Under the pieces are notes generated by a model that worked only from the letters and a program-made list of their open reading frames with translations, was not told where the DNA came from and ran no database searches. Both the position numbers and the translations under genes were made by a program. Of a stretch of DNA of 64,000 nucleotides, positions 20,709 through 33,599 are shown in pieces. The first letter of the stretch is position 1. Every line of letters starts with the position of its first letter. This DNA comes from Okapia johnstoni (Eukaryota; Chordata; Mammalia; Artiodactyla; Giraffidae), in assembly GCA_024291935.2 (NCBI GenBank), contig CM044312.1, positions 310,001-374,000 on the forward strand, in the 5' to 3' direction.

Positions 20709-22247
20709 GTAAGTTTGAGTTGACAGATTGAGGACTGGCCTTTTTGTTGAACCTGTGGTCATCCCTTGTTAATTGAGCCCTGTAAAATTAGACTATGGGT
20801 GAAGAAAATTCTTGAAGAGTTTTAATAGAGATGCATAAAGATGGTTTTCCACTATGATTTTTGTTTATTTGAAAAATTAGAACTTGGTGTGAAGTCTGCC
20901 CTTTTCCTGTTTTCACTGCTGCCAATTAATGCTGATCCTATGGCTGCAAATAAGTAGAAACCCAAACCTGCCAGAAATGACAATTGGTCTTCTAGTCCCA
21001 TACACCTTGGTGGTTGAGATTTAAATCACAGTCAGCTTATGTGTTCTGCTGTTTTTACTGTTATGAACTAGCTTTTCTTTAGGGAGAGCATTCTTCCTGT
21101 GGTTCTTCTGGGAAGTTCAGGAGAATTTCAGTCTAGCCAAGATTTAATACGTGTAGACTGGAAACCAAATGAGCAAAAGGAAAGGGTACACTTTGGTCTT
21201 ATGGAAAGGAAGGGCGAATACTTTTATTCTCAGTGTTAATCACTGACTTATACTATTGAAAATTCTGTGAAGACTTGTAAGTACATCAGGATCCAGAGTT
21301 TAGCTATTTTAAACTGCAGTTGCAACTTTAGATCCTAGACCAATTAAGTGCTTGGAGAAAATGTTAGAACCTCCTCAAAGCTGTGAAAGAGATATGGATG
21401 CTCTTCGGGGTTTCTTTCATGCGCCCGCTGCTGCTGTGGTCACCCTCATCTCGCTGTTATGCTGAGTGCTTCACGAAGTTAGAGCAGAAGGCCCCACAGT
21501 TGCCGGACATAAAGCAGTAAATATCTGTTTTTTAGTTCAAGCTGAAAAATGGATTTAAATTCAGGATATGTGCCTACATGAGGTTGTGTGCTCTGGTTTT
21601 TCTGCTCCAGGTGAATATTAGCCTCACTTTATATTTCAAGATAGGAGAATGTAGAGCTAGGACTAAACTAAATAATTTAAACAGATACAGGAATTGAAAA
21701 TATATGTAATATATTTATATTACGTTTAGTTAACATATGTCGTGTTAAATTATATTAAATGTGTGTGTAAAATATAGATCTTGGTCCTGTGAAGAATCAA
21801 TTATGAACAACTGACTAGTGACTTAGTGTCCTCCTTAGCCTGATGAACCTCTCACTATATTCTTTGTGGGTTTTCATGATTTCTACATTGGTTGTGACAT
21901 TTAACCTTGAATGATATCACAGATGTTGAAAATAGATGAAAAACAACTGAATTGTAGATGTTAAATGAGTGAATTTTATGGTATGTGAAATACTTGTCAA
22001 TAGTGCTATTGAAAAATATAGACATTAAATTTCTTTTAAAAATAAGTGAAACAGGTCATTAGTTATAGTACAGGGTAAGCCACACAAACCACCTTGCTTA
22101 TGGAATCCAGATAAAGCTGTTATAACTTTTAAAAATTATAGTTTCAATGTAAATTTGAAGTAATTTATATTTTAAAGACTATTTAATGAAACAGGAGGGC
22201 TGATGAATGAAAAAAGTAACTCCATAAATATTTTTACCTTAAATCTA
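20709..22247 (+). other. Intron 1 sequence without recognised elements
   Basis: No repeat or exon recognised; AT-rich. Confidence 0.5.
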
Positions 22248-22257
22248 ATGTTACTTT

Positions 22258-22422
22258 CAACTTCCCTATGGCTCAGTGGTAAAGAATCTGCCTGCCAATA
22301 CAGGGATGTGGGTTTGATCCCTGGTTATTAAAGATCCCCTGGAGAAGGAAATGGCAACCCACTCTAGTATTCTTGCCCAGAGACAGAGAGTCCGACACAA
22401 CTTAGTGACGAAACAGCAACAG
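22258..22422 (+). mobile_element. Bov-tA SINE with internal deletion
   Basis: Head CTTCCCTATGGCTCAGTGG; body truncated between CCCAGAGA and AGAGTCCGACACAACT. Duplication ATGTTACTTT at 22,248-22,257 and 22,423-22,432. Confidence 0.9.
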
Positions 22423-22640
22423 ATGTTACTTTAAGCATTGATGCTACGTTGGCTAAATGAACAAATAGAGATTTTGCTTCAAAGATATAAATAGCCTAAA
22501 TATGTGTGTGTGTAGGGGGTTGTGTGTGTTATTCTACACTCTTAACTTTAATTCACGGTAATGATATGTAATTACAGTGTGTGTTTGAGAAATTTAGCTG
22601 ATAACTTGGTTTGTTTTTTATAAGATATATTCTATCATAG

Positions 22641-22845
22641 GGCTTCCCTGGTGGCTCAGACTGGGAAGAATTTGTCTGGAGTGCAGGAGACCCGGGTTTG
22701 ATCCCTGGGTTGGGAAGATCCCCTGGAGAAGGAAATGGCAACCCACTCCAGTATTCTTGCCTGGGAAATCCCATGGATGGAGGAGCCTGGCAGGGTACAG
22801 TCCATGGGCTTACAAAGAGTCATACGTGTCTGAGCGACTAACATT
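22641..22845 (+). mobile_element. Bov-tA SINE, full length
   Basis: GGCTTCCCTGGTGGCTCAG head and TCTGAGCGACTAACATT end. Exact duplication TATTCTATCATAG at 22,628-22,640 and 22,846-22,858. Confidence 0.93.
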
Positions 22846-22899
22846 TATTCTATCATAGCGTGATTTTATTTTTTTAAGGCCTACTTTTTAAATTTTTTT

Positions 22900-23385
22900 A
22901 ATTAATTTATTTGTTTATTTGGGCCACCACCATGTGGCCTGCAGTATCTTAGTTCCTCTACCAGGGCTAGAACCTGTGCTCCCTGCAATGGAAGTGAGAT
23001 TTTTTATATTTATTTATTGTTCAGCTGTGTTGGGTCTTCACTATTGCATGGCCTTTCTCCTGTCACAGTGAGCGAGGACTGCTTTCTAGTTGGGGTGCTC
23101 TGCCTTCTGAGCATGGTGGCTTCTCTTGCTGAGTGTGTGTTCTAGGGCACTTGGGCGTTAGTAGTTGGCGGTGTGAGGGCTCAGTAGTTGCGGTTCGCAG
23201 GCTCTAGAGCACAGGCTCAATAGTTGGGGTACAGGGGCTCAGTTGCTCCACAGCATGTGGGATCTTCCTGGACCAGGGATCTAACCCCTGTGTCCTGCTT
23301 GGGCAGGTGGATTCTTTACTACTGAGCCACCAGGGAAGTCCTGGAAGTGTGGAGTCTTAACCTCTGGACCACCAAGGAATCCCTC
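22900..23385 (-). mobile_element. CHR-type SINE (outer, interrupted)
   Basis: Reverse orientation: T-rich tail at about 22,870-22,920, GGGCCACCACCATGTGG start, and the tRNA-like head at 23,350-23,385 (complement of GGGATTCCTTGGTGGTCC). Interrupted by a second CHR at 22,997-23,341. Confidence 0.8.
22997..23341 (-). mobile_element. CHR-type SINE (inner, about 345 bp)
   Basis: Long CHR copy in reverse orientation with its repeated 'GCTCAGTAGTTG' core and head complement ending CCACCAGGGAAGTCC. TGGAAGTG lies at 22,989-22,996 and 23,342-23,349, the duplication made inside the older SINE. Confidence 0.85.
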
Positions 23386-24419
23386 TTAGCATGATTTTAG
23401 AATGAATGTACTATTTGTAGACTCGTGCATTTCATCATGTTTTGTTAATTTATTATCTTTTTTGGTTTCCATGACAACACTGTGTCAGATGAATTTTTCT
23501 TCTTCATTTAAAGATCTAAGCACCCACTATCTACAGTCGTGTTAGAGGTCACCTTCCCTTCCTGTGTGTACTGACTTCCGGGTAGCTACGAGGTGAGGTG
23601 TGATGGCTGAAGAGTGCCCTGGTGGGTCAGAAAGTGGTTAGAGGTGGGGAGCGTGTGTATAGACACCCTAACAGACACTGAAGAATAAGTGGGAGCACCA
23701 AAATCGGGCGTGTCTCAGGGTGGACGTGTCAAGTGTCAGAGCCCAGTAGGACAGCACAGGGATACCTGGGCTCTTCCTTGGTGGGGGCTGGGGGGGAGTT
23801 GTAAGTAAGGTGGGAATTGTCAGCTGGGCCCAGGGGTGAGGAGCGGCAGTGCTCAAGCTAGGGCCTGGGCCACCTGTCAGGGCAGCACTCCCATGTCTCA
23901 GGGAGACTGGGCGATGTATTCAGAGCCAGGCTTGTGAGGCCAGAACACGGGAACCCTGTGCAGTGCGGGAGATCTCCTGCCCTGGCTGCAGAACACTTAG
24001 CGCCGCACTGCTGCTGGACTGCTCAGCCCCTGAGGGGGCTGGAGGTGCCCGTCCACCTTCCCTTAAACACTGTTCTCTTTTACTCTTAAGGATCTTATTG
24101 TGCTGTAAACACTGAGTCACCTTGTGTTCTTTTGGAACTGGGTGGGGCATAGTTGTTGTATAAATAGTGTCTGTAGTTGTCTTGCATGGAATCATTTTTC
24201 CATTTAACATGTTTAATTCACAAGTTTCCTCATGGTCTTTCTCCCTGTCAGTGGCTTTGCTTCATTTTTTTCCCATCTTAACTGTTTTTTTTAAAAAAAG
24301 TCTTATAAATTTTTTTAGAGGAAACCATCTATTTTGGTGAATTTTTCCTAGAGTGGATGATATTTTAAGTAATAAGCCTAGCTTAAGTGCAGGAATAAAA
24401 AATGAGCTTTTATTGATTC
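23386..24419 (+). other. Intron 1 sequence without recognised elements
   Basis: Moderately GC-rich between 23,600 and 24,060; open frames here lack family resemblance. Confidence 0.45.
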
Positions 24420-24530
24420 ATCTGTTCACTGAGCCAGTATTTATTAAACCTTTGCTGTGTTCCATGTACTGTGCTAGGTGATAGGTAAGACAAGGCCTTA
24501 AACTCAGAAATTTATAGCTAGTAATAACAC
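24420..24530 (+). mobile_element. L2-type LINE fragment (probable)
   Basis: CTGAGCCAGTATTTATTAAA, then CTGTGTTCCATGTACTGTGCTAGG in the L2 3'-end order. Diverged. Confidence 0.5.
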
Positions 24531-25144
24531 AAATCTAGGAATAATCCTAATTTTAGTTATAGTATGCACTGGTAGTTTATTCTTTTTAAAAAATAAAAAT
24601 AATACATATTCATTTTTCTTAAATAAAAAAAGTATATTAAAACATTATTCATATGGAAAGAGAAAGGCAGACCTTTATTAGGTCTTTCAGTTGGTGAAAT
24701 AATATGTTCATTTTTTTAAAAGATTCTGCCTTTTAGAGCATTTTGTGCATTTGTTTAAGTAATAGCTCATCTCTTTAAATCAGTGTATTGTAAAAGATTT
24801 TATTGATAAGGATTAAACCCTTTTTTCTAGGGTTTGCAGAGGTAGCTAGCTGTGCATATAACTTCAATTCTGTATTGTCCTGTCTTTGCCTATTTTGGGA
24901 AAGGCAGTCTTGTGATGACTCACAGTGGACGCCTCTGAGACCTGTAGTTCAATATCTGTGTGTGTTAATGGATTACAGCAGGATGTGCAGAGGAACACAT
25001 CTGGCCGTCAGCAGCATTGTCCTGTTGCACTTGGTGACTAGACTTGAGAGCTCGAGTGGCAGATGTTTAATGGGAAATGGCAGAAATGTCATTGAAGTGA
25101 TCTTGACTTAGTGAACTTTATCTTTCACTTTTAGTGGACGTGCC

Positions 25145-25282
25145 AGTCTCAGACATGTCTGACTCTCTTGGCAACCCCAATGACTGTAGCCTGCCAGGCT
25201 CTGTGTCCAGGGATTTGTTGAATGGCTGACCTTTCCTCCTATCTTCCTGACCCAGGGATCAAACCTGTGTCTCTTGCATTGG
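25145..25282 (-). mobile_element. Old Bov-tA-type SINE, degraded
   Basis: Reverse Bov-A body (CATGTCTGACTCTCTTGGCA, CCTGCCAGGCTCTGTGTCC), then the CCTGACCCAGGGATCAAACC tRNA-like part, ending where the Bov-A2 begins. Confidence 0.75.
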
Positions 25283-25555
25283 CAGCTGCTGCTGCTAAGT
25301 CGCTTCAGTCATGTCTGACTCTGTGCAACCCCATAGACAGCAGCCCACCAGGCTCCCCCGTCCCTGGGATTCTCCAGGCAAGAACATGGAGTGGGTTGCC
25401 ATTTCCTTCTCCGATGCATGAAAGTGAAAAGTGAAAGTGAAGTCACTCAGTCGTGTCTGACTCTTAGTGACCCCATGGACTGCCGTCTACCAGGCTTCTC
25501 CAGCCATGGGATTTTCCAGGCAAGAGTACTGGAGTGGGGTGCCATTGCCTTCTCT
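25283..25555 (-). mobile_element. Bov-A2 SINE (two Bov-A monomers)
   Basis: Starts with the (GCT)n end GCAGCTGCTGCTGCTAAGTC. It has two Bov-A units joined by the diagnostic linker GCATGAAAGTGAAAAGTGAA at about 25,416-25,435. Confidence 0.92.
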
Positions 25556-27002
25556 GATATTATGGCTAGAAGAGTTTTAAAAACATGTTTTTCCGGTATA
25601 AGAACACATACTCATTGAAGAACATTTCAAGCTTTGGAGAAGAATAAAAGAAAAAAGTTACCTACCGTCCTACTAACCAGTGATAGCCATTATTAATGGT
25701 AATTTTCTGAATCCTTAGTATTGACATGATTGGAGATACATGGATGTATGTGTGTGTTGTATTTGCCTCCATTAAGCATTATGCTGTGAACATTATGTCA
25801 CTATTCTTCAGAAACATGACTGGTTTTTGCAATAGTGTCTTGTTTATGGGAGTGCCATGCTTTATTTAAATTATATATCATGTACAGATTCCAAAAATGA
25901 GATTATCAGTTACTGAAGGTTAAGGTAAAACTAGAGCCTGAGATATTTAATTTTCTACCTTTTCAAGTTACAAAAGGTGGTTTGCGTGAGCCATTCATCT
26001 AATCTGTCCAGGGTATATGAAGTAACTTTGAGCTCCTAAGAGTAGAATAGTAATTTTATAAGCAGAAGTCCAGCTTTAGAGGGCAGTGTTTGTTTTTGAA
26101 TGGTGTGATGTTAAAATAAGCACAGTAGATTTATCCAGATCTCCTCTTATGTAAATAACCTTTAGAAGAAGAGAGTGCTCCCACGCAGTCGCTCTTCGAA
26201 GGGCTTTTCTTCCTCCGTGCTGTGTTGGCAAGCGAGAGTTGGGTAAGCCAAGTCATTGCTTTTTGTAGCAGCGTGTAGGGATGGTTGTTTGGAAATGGCT
26301 GAGAGGGCTCACTGCATTGTCCTTGATCTTGTCTGAAAATAACCGGCTGTGTGATGGGCGTCATCAGTGTTACCTGGCAGCCCTTGGGCACTGAGTGCTG
26401 TGGGTCACCCTCAGGGACCTGTGTCACACGTGACGGCGTTGCTGCTTGGGCACACACTCGAGAAGCAGGCTCTGGGTCTGACCCATGTGGGTTCCTGTCT
26501 GAGACCCACCCACTCCCAGCTCTGTGCTCTCTTACAAGTCAGCACACCTTTCAGAACCTTGGTTTCCTCATCATTAGGTGGGCACTGACAGGAGCCCCGG
26601 CTGTGTGTTGTGGTCATGAGGCTGGAATAAGGAAGGCCCAGGGCTGGCAGCTGCGGCTGGAGGTCCCTTGGGGTTGGGGATCCGGTGCTGATGCCTCCTT
26701 TGAACTGTCAGCCGCCAGCTTCCTGCCGCCTGAGGCGCTTCTCTCACCTTGCTGCCTCCTCCCCCACTTCAGCTGGTTCAGCTGGAGCAGAAAATGACAG
26801 CTTCTCTCTGTGTCTGTTTCACTGTGAGTGTTTGTGTTGTTGCTAAGAGTTTATCTACCATAATGCTTTGTTATGAGTCGCACTTCAAAATATTCCTTGT
26901 ATTTTCTTTCTTTTTCTCTGAACATCCTAAAGTAATCATATCCAAGGAGCCTGTGTTATTACCCCTCATCCTCGCTGCCTCTTCCTTAAGACAAATTCCG
27001 TC
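25556..27002 (+). other. Intron 1 sequence without recognised elements
   Basis: No exon or clear repeat. A GC-rich part at 26,390-26,780 gives long open frames on both strands without family resemblance. Confidence 0.45.
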
Positions 27003-27195
27003 CTGCTGCTGTGCAGTCCCTCAGTCGTGTCCAACTCTTTGCGACCCCATGAGTGCTGCAGAGTGCCAGGCTTCCTTGTCCTTCACCATCTCCTGGAGTT
27101 TGCTCAGACTCATTCCATTGAGTCGGTGATGCCTCCAACCATCTTGTCTTCTGCTGTTCCCATCTCTTCCTGCTTGAGGTTGTGGTTACTCTCCC
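27003..27195 (-). mobile_element. BovB 3' fragment
   Basis: Reverse orientation BovB 3' end (CAGTCGTGTCCAACTCTTTG to CTTCCTGC); severely 5'-truncated. Confidence 0.82.
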
Positions 27196-27291
27196 TCTGC
27201 TTGCAGCAGCTGCCCTGACATAGTAGATAACCATAGCTAGTTCCATTAGGAGACTAGCATGTAAAACTTTTAAGTTCGTGTACTCATTTCC

Positions 27292-28418
27292 AAAAAGCAA
27301 GAGAGTTCCAGAAAAATATCTATTTCTGCTTTATTGACTATGTCAAAGCCTTTGACTGTGTGGATCACAATAAACTGTGGAAAATTCTGAAAGAGATGGG
27401 AATACCAGACCATCTGACCTGTCTCTTGAGAAACCTGTATGCAGGTCAGGAAGCAACAGTTAGAAGTGGACATGGAACAACAGACTGGTTCCAAATAGGA
27501 AAAGAAGTACGTCAAGGCTGTATACTGTCACCCTGCTTATTTAACTTATATACAGAGTACATCATAAGAAACGCTGGGCTGGAAGAAACACAAGCTGAAA
27601 TCAAGATTGCCGGGAGAAATATCAATAACCTCAGATAATGCGGATGACACCACCCTTACGGCAGAAAGTGAAGAAGAACTAAAGAGCCTCTTGGTGAAGG
27701 TGAAAGAGGAGAGTGAAAAAGTTGGCTTAAAGCTCAACATTCAGAAAACTAAGATCATGGCATCTGGTCCCATCACTTCATGGGAAATAGATGGGGAAAC
27801 ATTGGACACAGTGTCAGACTTTATTTTTTGGGGCTCAAGAATCACTGCTGATGGTGATTGCAGCGATGAAATTAAAAGACGCTTACTCCTTGGAAGGAAG
27901 GTTATGACCAACCTAGATAGCATATTTAAAAGCAGAGACATTACTTTGCCAACAAAAGTCCGTCTAGTCAAGGCTATGGTTTTTCCAGTGGTCATGTATG
28001 GATGTGAGAGTTGGACGGTGAAGAAAGCTGAGCGCCGAAGAATTGATGCTTTTGAACTGTGGTGTTGGAGAAGACTCTTGAGAGTCCCTTGGACTGCAAG
28101 GAGATCCAGTCAATCCATCCTAAAAGAGATCAATCCTGGGTGTTCACTGGAAGGACTGATGTTGAAGCTGAAACTCCAATACTTTGACCACCTCATGTGA
28201 AGAGTTGACTCATTGGAAAAGACCCTAATGCTGGGAAGGATTGGGGGCAGGAGGAAAAGGGGACGACAGAGGATGAGATGGTTGGATGGCATCACCGACT
28301 CGATGGACATGGGTTTGGGGAGACTCCGGGAGTTGATGATGGACAGAGAGGCCTGGCGTGCTGCAGTTCATGGGGTCGCAAAGAGTCGGACACGACTGAG
28401 CGACTGAACTGAACTGAG
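27292..28418 (+). mobile_element. 5'-truncated BovB (1.1 kb)
   Basis: Begins inside the RT domain just before motif A (FIDYVKAFDC-type, 27,330-27,360) and carries motif B ([12 protein letters not shown]). One frame break falls at the YADD site near 27,636, and an open frame continues to 28,200. CTCATTTCC flanks it at 27,283-27,291 and 28,419-28,427. Confidence 0.92.
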
Positions 28419-28477
28419 CTCATTTCCTTCCTTTCGTGAATAAGTGTTGGTTGGGGACTAAAGTGGGGGTTTGGAAC

Positions 28478-29287
28478 TGCATATCAATAACCTCAGATAC
28501 GCAGATGACACCACCCTAATGGCGAAAGTGAAGAGGAACTAAAGAGCCCCTTAAGGAAGATGAAAGAGGAGAGTGATAAAACTGGCTTAAAACTCAACAT
28601 TCAAAAAACTAAGATCATGACATCTGGTCCTGGCAGTTTGTGGCAAATAGATGGGGGAAAAATGAAAACAGTGACAGACTTTATTTTCTTATGTTCCAAA
28701 ACCACTATGGACAGTGCAGCCATGCATTTCACTATGCAGCCATGAAATTAAAAGACGCTTGCTGCTTGGAAGAAAAGCTATGACAAACCTAGATGGTGTA
28801 TTAAAAAGCAAAGAGATGTCTTTGAGACCTTTGCTGACAAAGGTCCATTTAGTCAAAGCTATGGTTTTTCCAGTAGTCGTGTGTGGAGGTGAGAGTTTGA
28901 CCATAAAGAAGGCTGAGTGCTGAAGAATTGATGCTTTTGAACTGTGGTGTTGGAGGAGACTCTTGAGAGTCCCTTGGACTGCAAGGTGATCCAACTAGTC
29001 CATCCTAAAGGAGATCAGTCCTGGGTGTTCATTGGAAGGACTGATGCTGAAGCTCCAGTACTTTGATGACCTGATGCCCGACTCATTGGAAAAGACCCTG
29101 CTTCTGGGAAAGATTGAAGGCAGAAGGAGAAGGGGATGACAGAGGATGAGATGGTTGAATGGCATCACTGAGTCAATGAATGAGTTTGGGCAAGCTCCAG
29201 GAGATGGTGAAAGACAGGGAAGCCTGGTGTGTTGCAGTCCATGGGGTTGCAAAGAGTCAGACATGACTGAGCTGAACAACAACAACA
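28478..29287 (+). mobile_element. 5'-truncated older BovB
   Basis: Starts at the motif C region (ATCAATAACCTCAGATACGC) and ends in (AAC)n, the older type of BovB tail. Several frame breaks and a local duplication around 28,710-28,745. Confidence 0.88.
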
Positions 29288-30205
29288 AAATTTCTGGGTC
29301 AACTGTAATAGTTTAATTTAACCTATATTAGATGTAGAGTTGTTTCCTTCTGTTTCCACCTGGTGGGTTATGTTTTGGGTTTCTTAGAGTATGGTGGGTC
29401 TGCAGAAGATAAATCCAGTGATGTGGAAAGACAACATCCTCCAGCTTGCTTTGTGCCATAAATTCTATCCTGGAGTGCGTGTGAGATACTGGGTTTTGAG
29501 TCTGCCACTCATAATATGAGATACCAGCATCAGATGAAAGTTACTCATCTGGGCGATGCTCTTCCTTCCTGTTTTCTCACAGAATCACTTCATATTTGTT
29601 AAATCATTCAGTTAAGTGTGCTTAGTCTTGTAATGTGTGTAGGATCAGGAGTTTGAAGACAGGGACTTTTTATGTCTGCTGTAGCATCTAACAGTTTTGC
29701 AAAGAGTTTGCATAGAAAACCTAGTGGGTGGTTGAAACATTGAACTGCTAATTGCTTGTTTTAGGAGGACTCTCTACACTCAATTATGAATTGTCATGTA
29801 ATGCCTATGTTGTCAGTATATATATTTGAGGTGAGCTGCCTACTGAGATCATTAATTTATTTCATTTGTGCTATAAACATTTGAATGCATAGCAGGTGAA
29901 CACATAAGATCTATTAATGCTAAATTAATGTGAGTACCAGATTTTTAAAACCAAAAAGCGAAATATAATCTGTAACAAAAATGAAAATAATTTTTAATTA
30001 TGTTTTTTCACATACATAGATTTTGAAATGTATTCAGAGCTGTTAGAAAGTGCTGATTTTACTTAATAGCTTGAATCTGATTGTGGTTTTACACTTGGGA
30101 AATGAAAGCATGAACACTGCTGTGTGTGTGAGGGATGGTCTTAGCAGGACTTACCTGGGGGCTGTGTTTTGTCGTGGATGGGCAGGAGGGGAAGGGAGCA
30201 GCCCC
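29288..30205 (+). other. Intron 1 sequence without recognised elements
   Basis: AT-rich; nothing recognised. Confidence 0.5.
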
Positions 30206-30690
30206 CCTTGGCATGCCGCCTGCACTGGGGCCACTGTAGGAAAGCTCTGCAAACTGATGGCTTAAAACACCACAGATTTATCATTTACAGTTCTGGAGGC
30301 CAAAAGTCTGGAATCAGTTCCCGAGGGCTGAAAGCAGGGGATCAGCAGGGCCATGCTCCCTCTGCAGGCCCTTCCCAGCTTCTGGAGCTGCATTCCTGGG
30401 TGTGTGGCTCTTCGCCTTCACTGCCGGCAGCTGCTCCAATCAATCATCACATACTTTTCTGTTTCCTGTCTGTGTCCATTCCACCTCTGCTCCCACCTGA
30501 GAGGACATGTGTAATTGCATCACGGCCCACACGGGATGCAGGACAGCTCCTCAACTCAAGAGCCTTGATTTATCGCATCTGCTCTGTCCTTTTTTTTTGT
30601 CTTGTAAGGAAACACGAGTTCTAAGGAGTGAAACGTGGACATCTCTTGCAGGCCCACCAGCACCCCTGCATCTTGGATACTCAGGAGGAG
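30206..30690 (+). repeat. Ancient mammal-wide repeat (MER/MLT-like), family unresolved
   Basis: AACTGATGGCTTAAAACACC, ACAGTTCTGGAGGCCAAAAG and GGGCCATGCTCCCTCTG appear in the order of a repeat common across placental mammals. I recognise the phrases but not the exact family. Confidence 0.45.
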
Positions 30691-31536
30691 GGTAGCTGAG
30701 TGCAATGGTGATGGCTCAGCTTTGTCTCATCTGCTCTGAAAGGCCTTTCCCTCCACTGGACCTCTCGACTCAGATTCATGTTGTGTCTTGGGTTCAGTGC
30801 GGTGACTGTTCCCCTTTGCTGCCGTTCATTCCCCCACGTGTGGCTTGTGGGGGCAGGGGGAGAGGAGCTGAGCCCCTGGATGCAGCGCGGCCCAGCTGGG
30901 CCCCAGTGTTTGCACTGGGAGCTGAGGAGTGGAGCAGGGCCTCCCGCTGCTGGTGTTTGGGCCAGATCTGAACAACACCAGGAAAACACCGAACCATTTA
31001 AAGGAATGGCATGTCCCAGTTTGAAAAATGGACCTGTAGCAAGATAAATCTGGCAGTGATGTCCAAGGAGACTGAGGGGACAGAGTGAGGACCGGATCCA
31101 AGCCTGACGAAGGAAGGAGCTCCTGGACCTGACGGCTCACTGGAGGGAGGGGTAAAGGGCTGGGCTGGCGGAGGGAAGGCGGCTCCAGCTGAGCTCCTGG
31201 GGGAGGACAGGTGATGGCATTTGCCAATACCCATTCAGTAGGAGCAGGAGTTTGGAGGCCTAGGGATGAGGCTGGGAGATGGTTAATCTTGTCTTGTAAA
31301 CGTTGAGTTTAAGAACCCTAAAGGAGTTCTGCGAGGAGTTGTCCCACAGCAGCCAGTGGCTGGTAAGGGAGACCTGGGAGCATAGCCGGATACCTCAGTT
31401 CACAGGCGATGGGTACCTGAGATCATGCTTGAAGTGGAGAAATGGTGGAGGTGCGTGTAGACAGTGTAAAAAGACCAGAGGGCCCAGGACAGGCCTTTGC
31501 GCCCTGGAGAAAATCAGGAGGTGGAAAGTGAGGAAA
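30691..31536 (+). other. Intron 1 sequence without recognised elements
   Basis: GC-rich in part (30,780-31,220); no exon or clear repeat. Confidence 0.45.
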
Positions 31537-31655
31537 GGGGATTCCCTGGCCGTCCAGTCGTTAGGAGTCCGTGCTTTCACTGCCATGGCCTGGGCTCAGT
31601 CCCTGTCCAGGGAACTAAGATAGCACAAGCCACACAGCATGGCCGAAAAAGAGAG
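31537..31655 (+). mobile_element. CHR-type SINE, short
   Basis: GGGATTCCCTGGCCGTCCAG head and ACAAGCCACACAGCATGGCC with an A-rich tail. Confidence 0.85.
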
Positions 31656-31898
31656 GGACATGGTTCATCCATCAGTGCTCACCGTGTGCAGCTTCTGTTC
31701 CAAGCACGCTGCATAGAGGAAGTCAGTTAAGGCCCACAGCGTACCTGGTACCCCATCTTAAGGATGAGGGGACAGACCACACTGGTACTTACTTTGGGTC
31801 TGCGACAGACTGAACTGGGAAGTCTGTGAGTTCTCTGCCCTCCCTTGATGGTGGTGAGGAAGACACTGGGGATTAGACATCACCTCATCTAGTCATTT

Positions 31899-32079
31899 AG
31901 AGTCAGAGACGACGGAGCGACCTCACTGCCACTCTTCACTTTCCTGCATTGGAGAAGGAAATGGCAGCCCACTCCAGTGTTCTTGCCTGGAGAATCCCAG
32001 GGACAGCGAAGCCTGGTGGGCTGCCGTCTAGGGGGTCGCGCAGAGTCGGACACAACTGAAGCGACTTAGCAGCAGCAGC
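31899..32079 (+). mobile_element. Bov-A2-type SINE
   Basis: Runs from AGAGTCAGAGACGACG through GGAGAAGGAAATGGCAGCCC to GAAGCGACTTAGC and an (AGC)n end. The duplication ATCTAGTCATTT lies at 31,887-31,898 and 32,080-32,091; the same 12-mer recurs at 38,670-38,681. Confidence 0.9.
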
Positions 32080-32819
32080 ATCTAGTCATTTACTAATGTG
32101 GGCAAGAATCCCTTAGAAGAAATGGAGTAGCCTTCATAGTCAACAAAAGAGTCCAAAATGCAGTACTTGGGTGCAGTCTCAAAAACAACAGAATGATCAT
32201 GGTTCATTTCCAAGGATCATTTCATTCAACATAGTAATTCAAGTCTGTGCCCCAACCACTGATACCAAAGAAGCTGAATTTGATCAGTTCTAAGACCTTC
32301 TAGAACTAACAACAAAGAAAGATGTCCTTTTCATCATAGGGGATTGGAATGCAAAGTAGGAAGTCAAGAGATACCTGGAGTAACAGGTTAAGTTTTGCCT
32401 TGGAGTACAAAATGAAGCAGGGAAAAGGCTAACAAAGTTTTGTCAAGAGAACACATTGGTCATAGCAAACACCATGTTCCAACAACACAAGATACAACTC
32501 TACACATGGACGTCACCAGATGGTCAATACCAAAATCAGACTATATCCTTTGCAGCTGAATATGGAGAAGCTCTATACAGTCAGCAAAAGCAAGACCTGG
32601 AATTGACTGTGGCTCAGATCATGAGCTCCTTATTGCAAAATTCATGCTAAGATTGAAGACAGTAGGGAAAACCACTAGACCTAAATCAAATCCCTTGGAG
32701 TGGGTGGTGACAGTGGAGGTGACAAATAGATTCAAGGGATTAGATCTGGTAGACAGAGTGCCTGAAGAACCATGGACAGGTTCATAACATTGTATAGGAG
32801 TCAGTGACCGAAACCATCC

Positions 32820-33272
32820 TGTTACTGAGTCCAAGCTCACTCTGCTCGCTGCACGACAGGCCAATGAGTCGGAGAGACAAGGGCTTGAGGCAAGGAAAAG
32901 ACTTTATTCAGGGAGCCTGCTGATCAAGAAGATGACAGGCTAGCGCCTCAAAATAACCATCTTATTGGGTCTGGATGCCAGGTTCTGTTATAGATCAGAG
33001 ATGGGAGGAGGTAAGGAAGCAAAAAGGCCATTAATCTTCCAAACATCTTCTAGAATGGCATGCCTCCGGAAGAGAATGTGTTAATTTCTTCTTTTGTGCC
33101 ATCTGCTGGTGGACAGGGTTCTGAATAGAGGTGCTTCGGTTTAATAGTCAGGCAGTGGGGCAAGATTCTCTGAGGCAGGTCATTCTGTATGATTATAGTA
33201 ACAGAAGCTACTAAAGACAAGTCAAAGAAACAGTTCCAACATGGAGTCAGAATTGGCTTCTTCTCTGTAACA
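32820..33272 (-). mobile_element. Solo ERV LTR (453 bp)
   Basis: On the plus strand it reads TGTTACTGAG...CTCTGTAACA, so it has TG...CA ends with inverted TGTTAC/GTAACA. On the minus strand an AATAAA lies near 32,905. ATCC / GTCC on either side is a possible 4-base duplication with one mismatch. No internal viral sequence, so a solo LTR, inserted in the older BovB between ACCATCC and CCGAGGAAAAAG. Confidence 0.8.
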
Positions 33273-33599
33273 GTCCCGAGGAAAAAGAAATACAAGAAGG
33301 CGAAGTGGTTGTCTGAGGAAGGAAGAGAAGCAAAAAGCAAGGGAGAAAGGCAAAGATATACCTAACTGAATGCAGACTTCCAAAGTATAGCAAGTAGAGA
33401 TAAATCCTTTTTAATTAAGCAATGCAAAGAAATAGGATGGGAAAGACCAGAGATCTCTTCAAGAATATTGGAAATATCAAGGGAACATTGCATACAAGGT
33501 TGGGCATGATCTGTAAGGACCTAATAGAAACAGAAGAGGTTAAAAAGAGGTGGCAAGAATACACAGAACTATAAAAAAAGAGGTCTTAATGACCTGGAT

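Noticed and set aside
32820..33272. A full endogenous retrovirus
   Set aside because: Only one LTR with no internal sequence; the flanks rejoin the same BovB, so it is a solo LTR.
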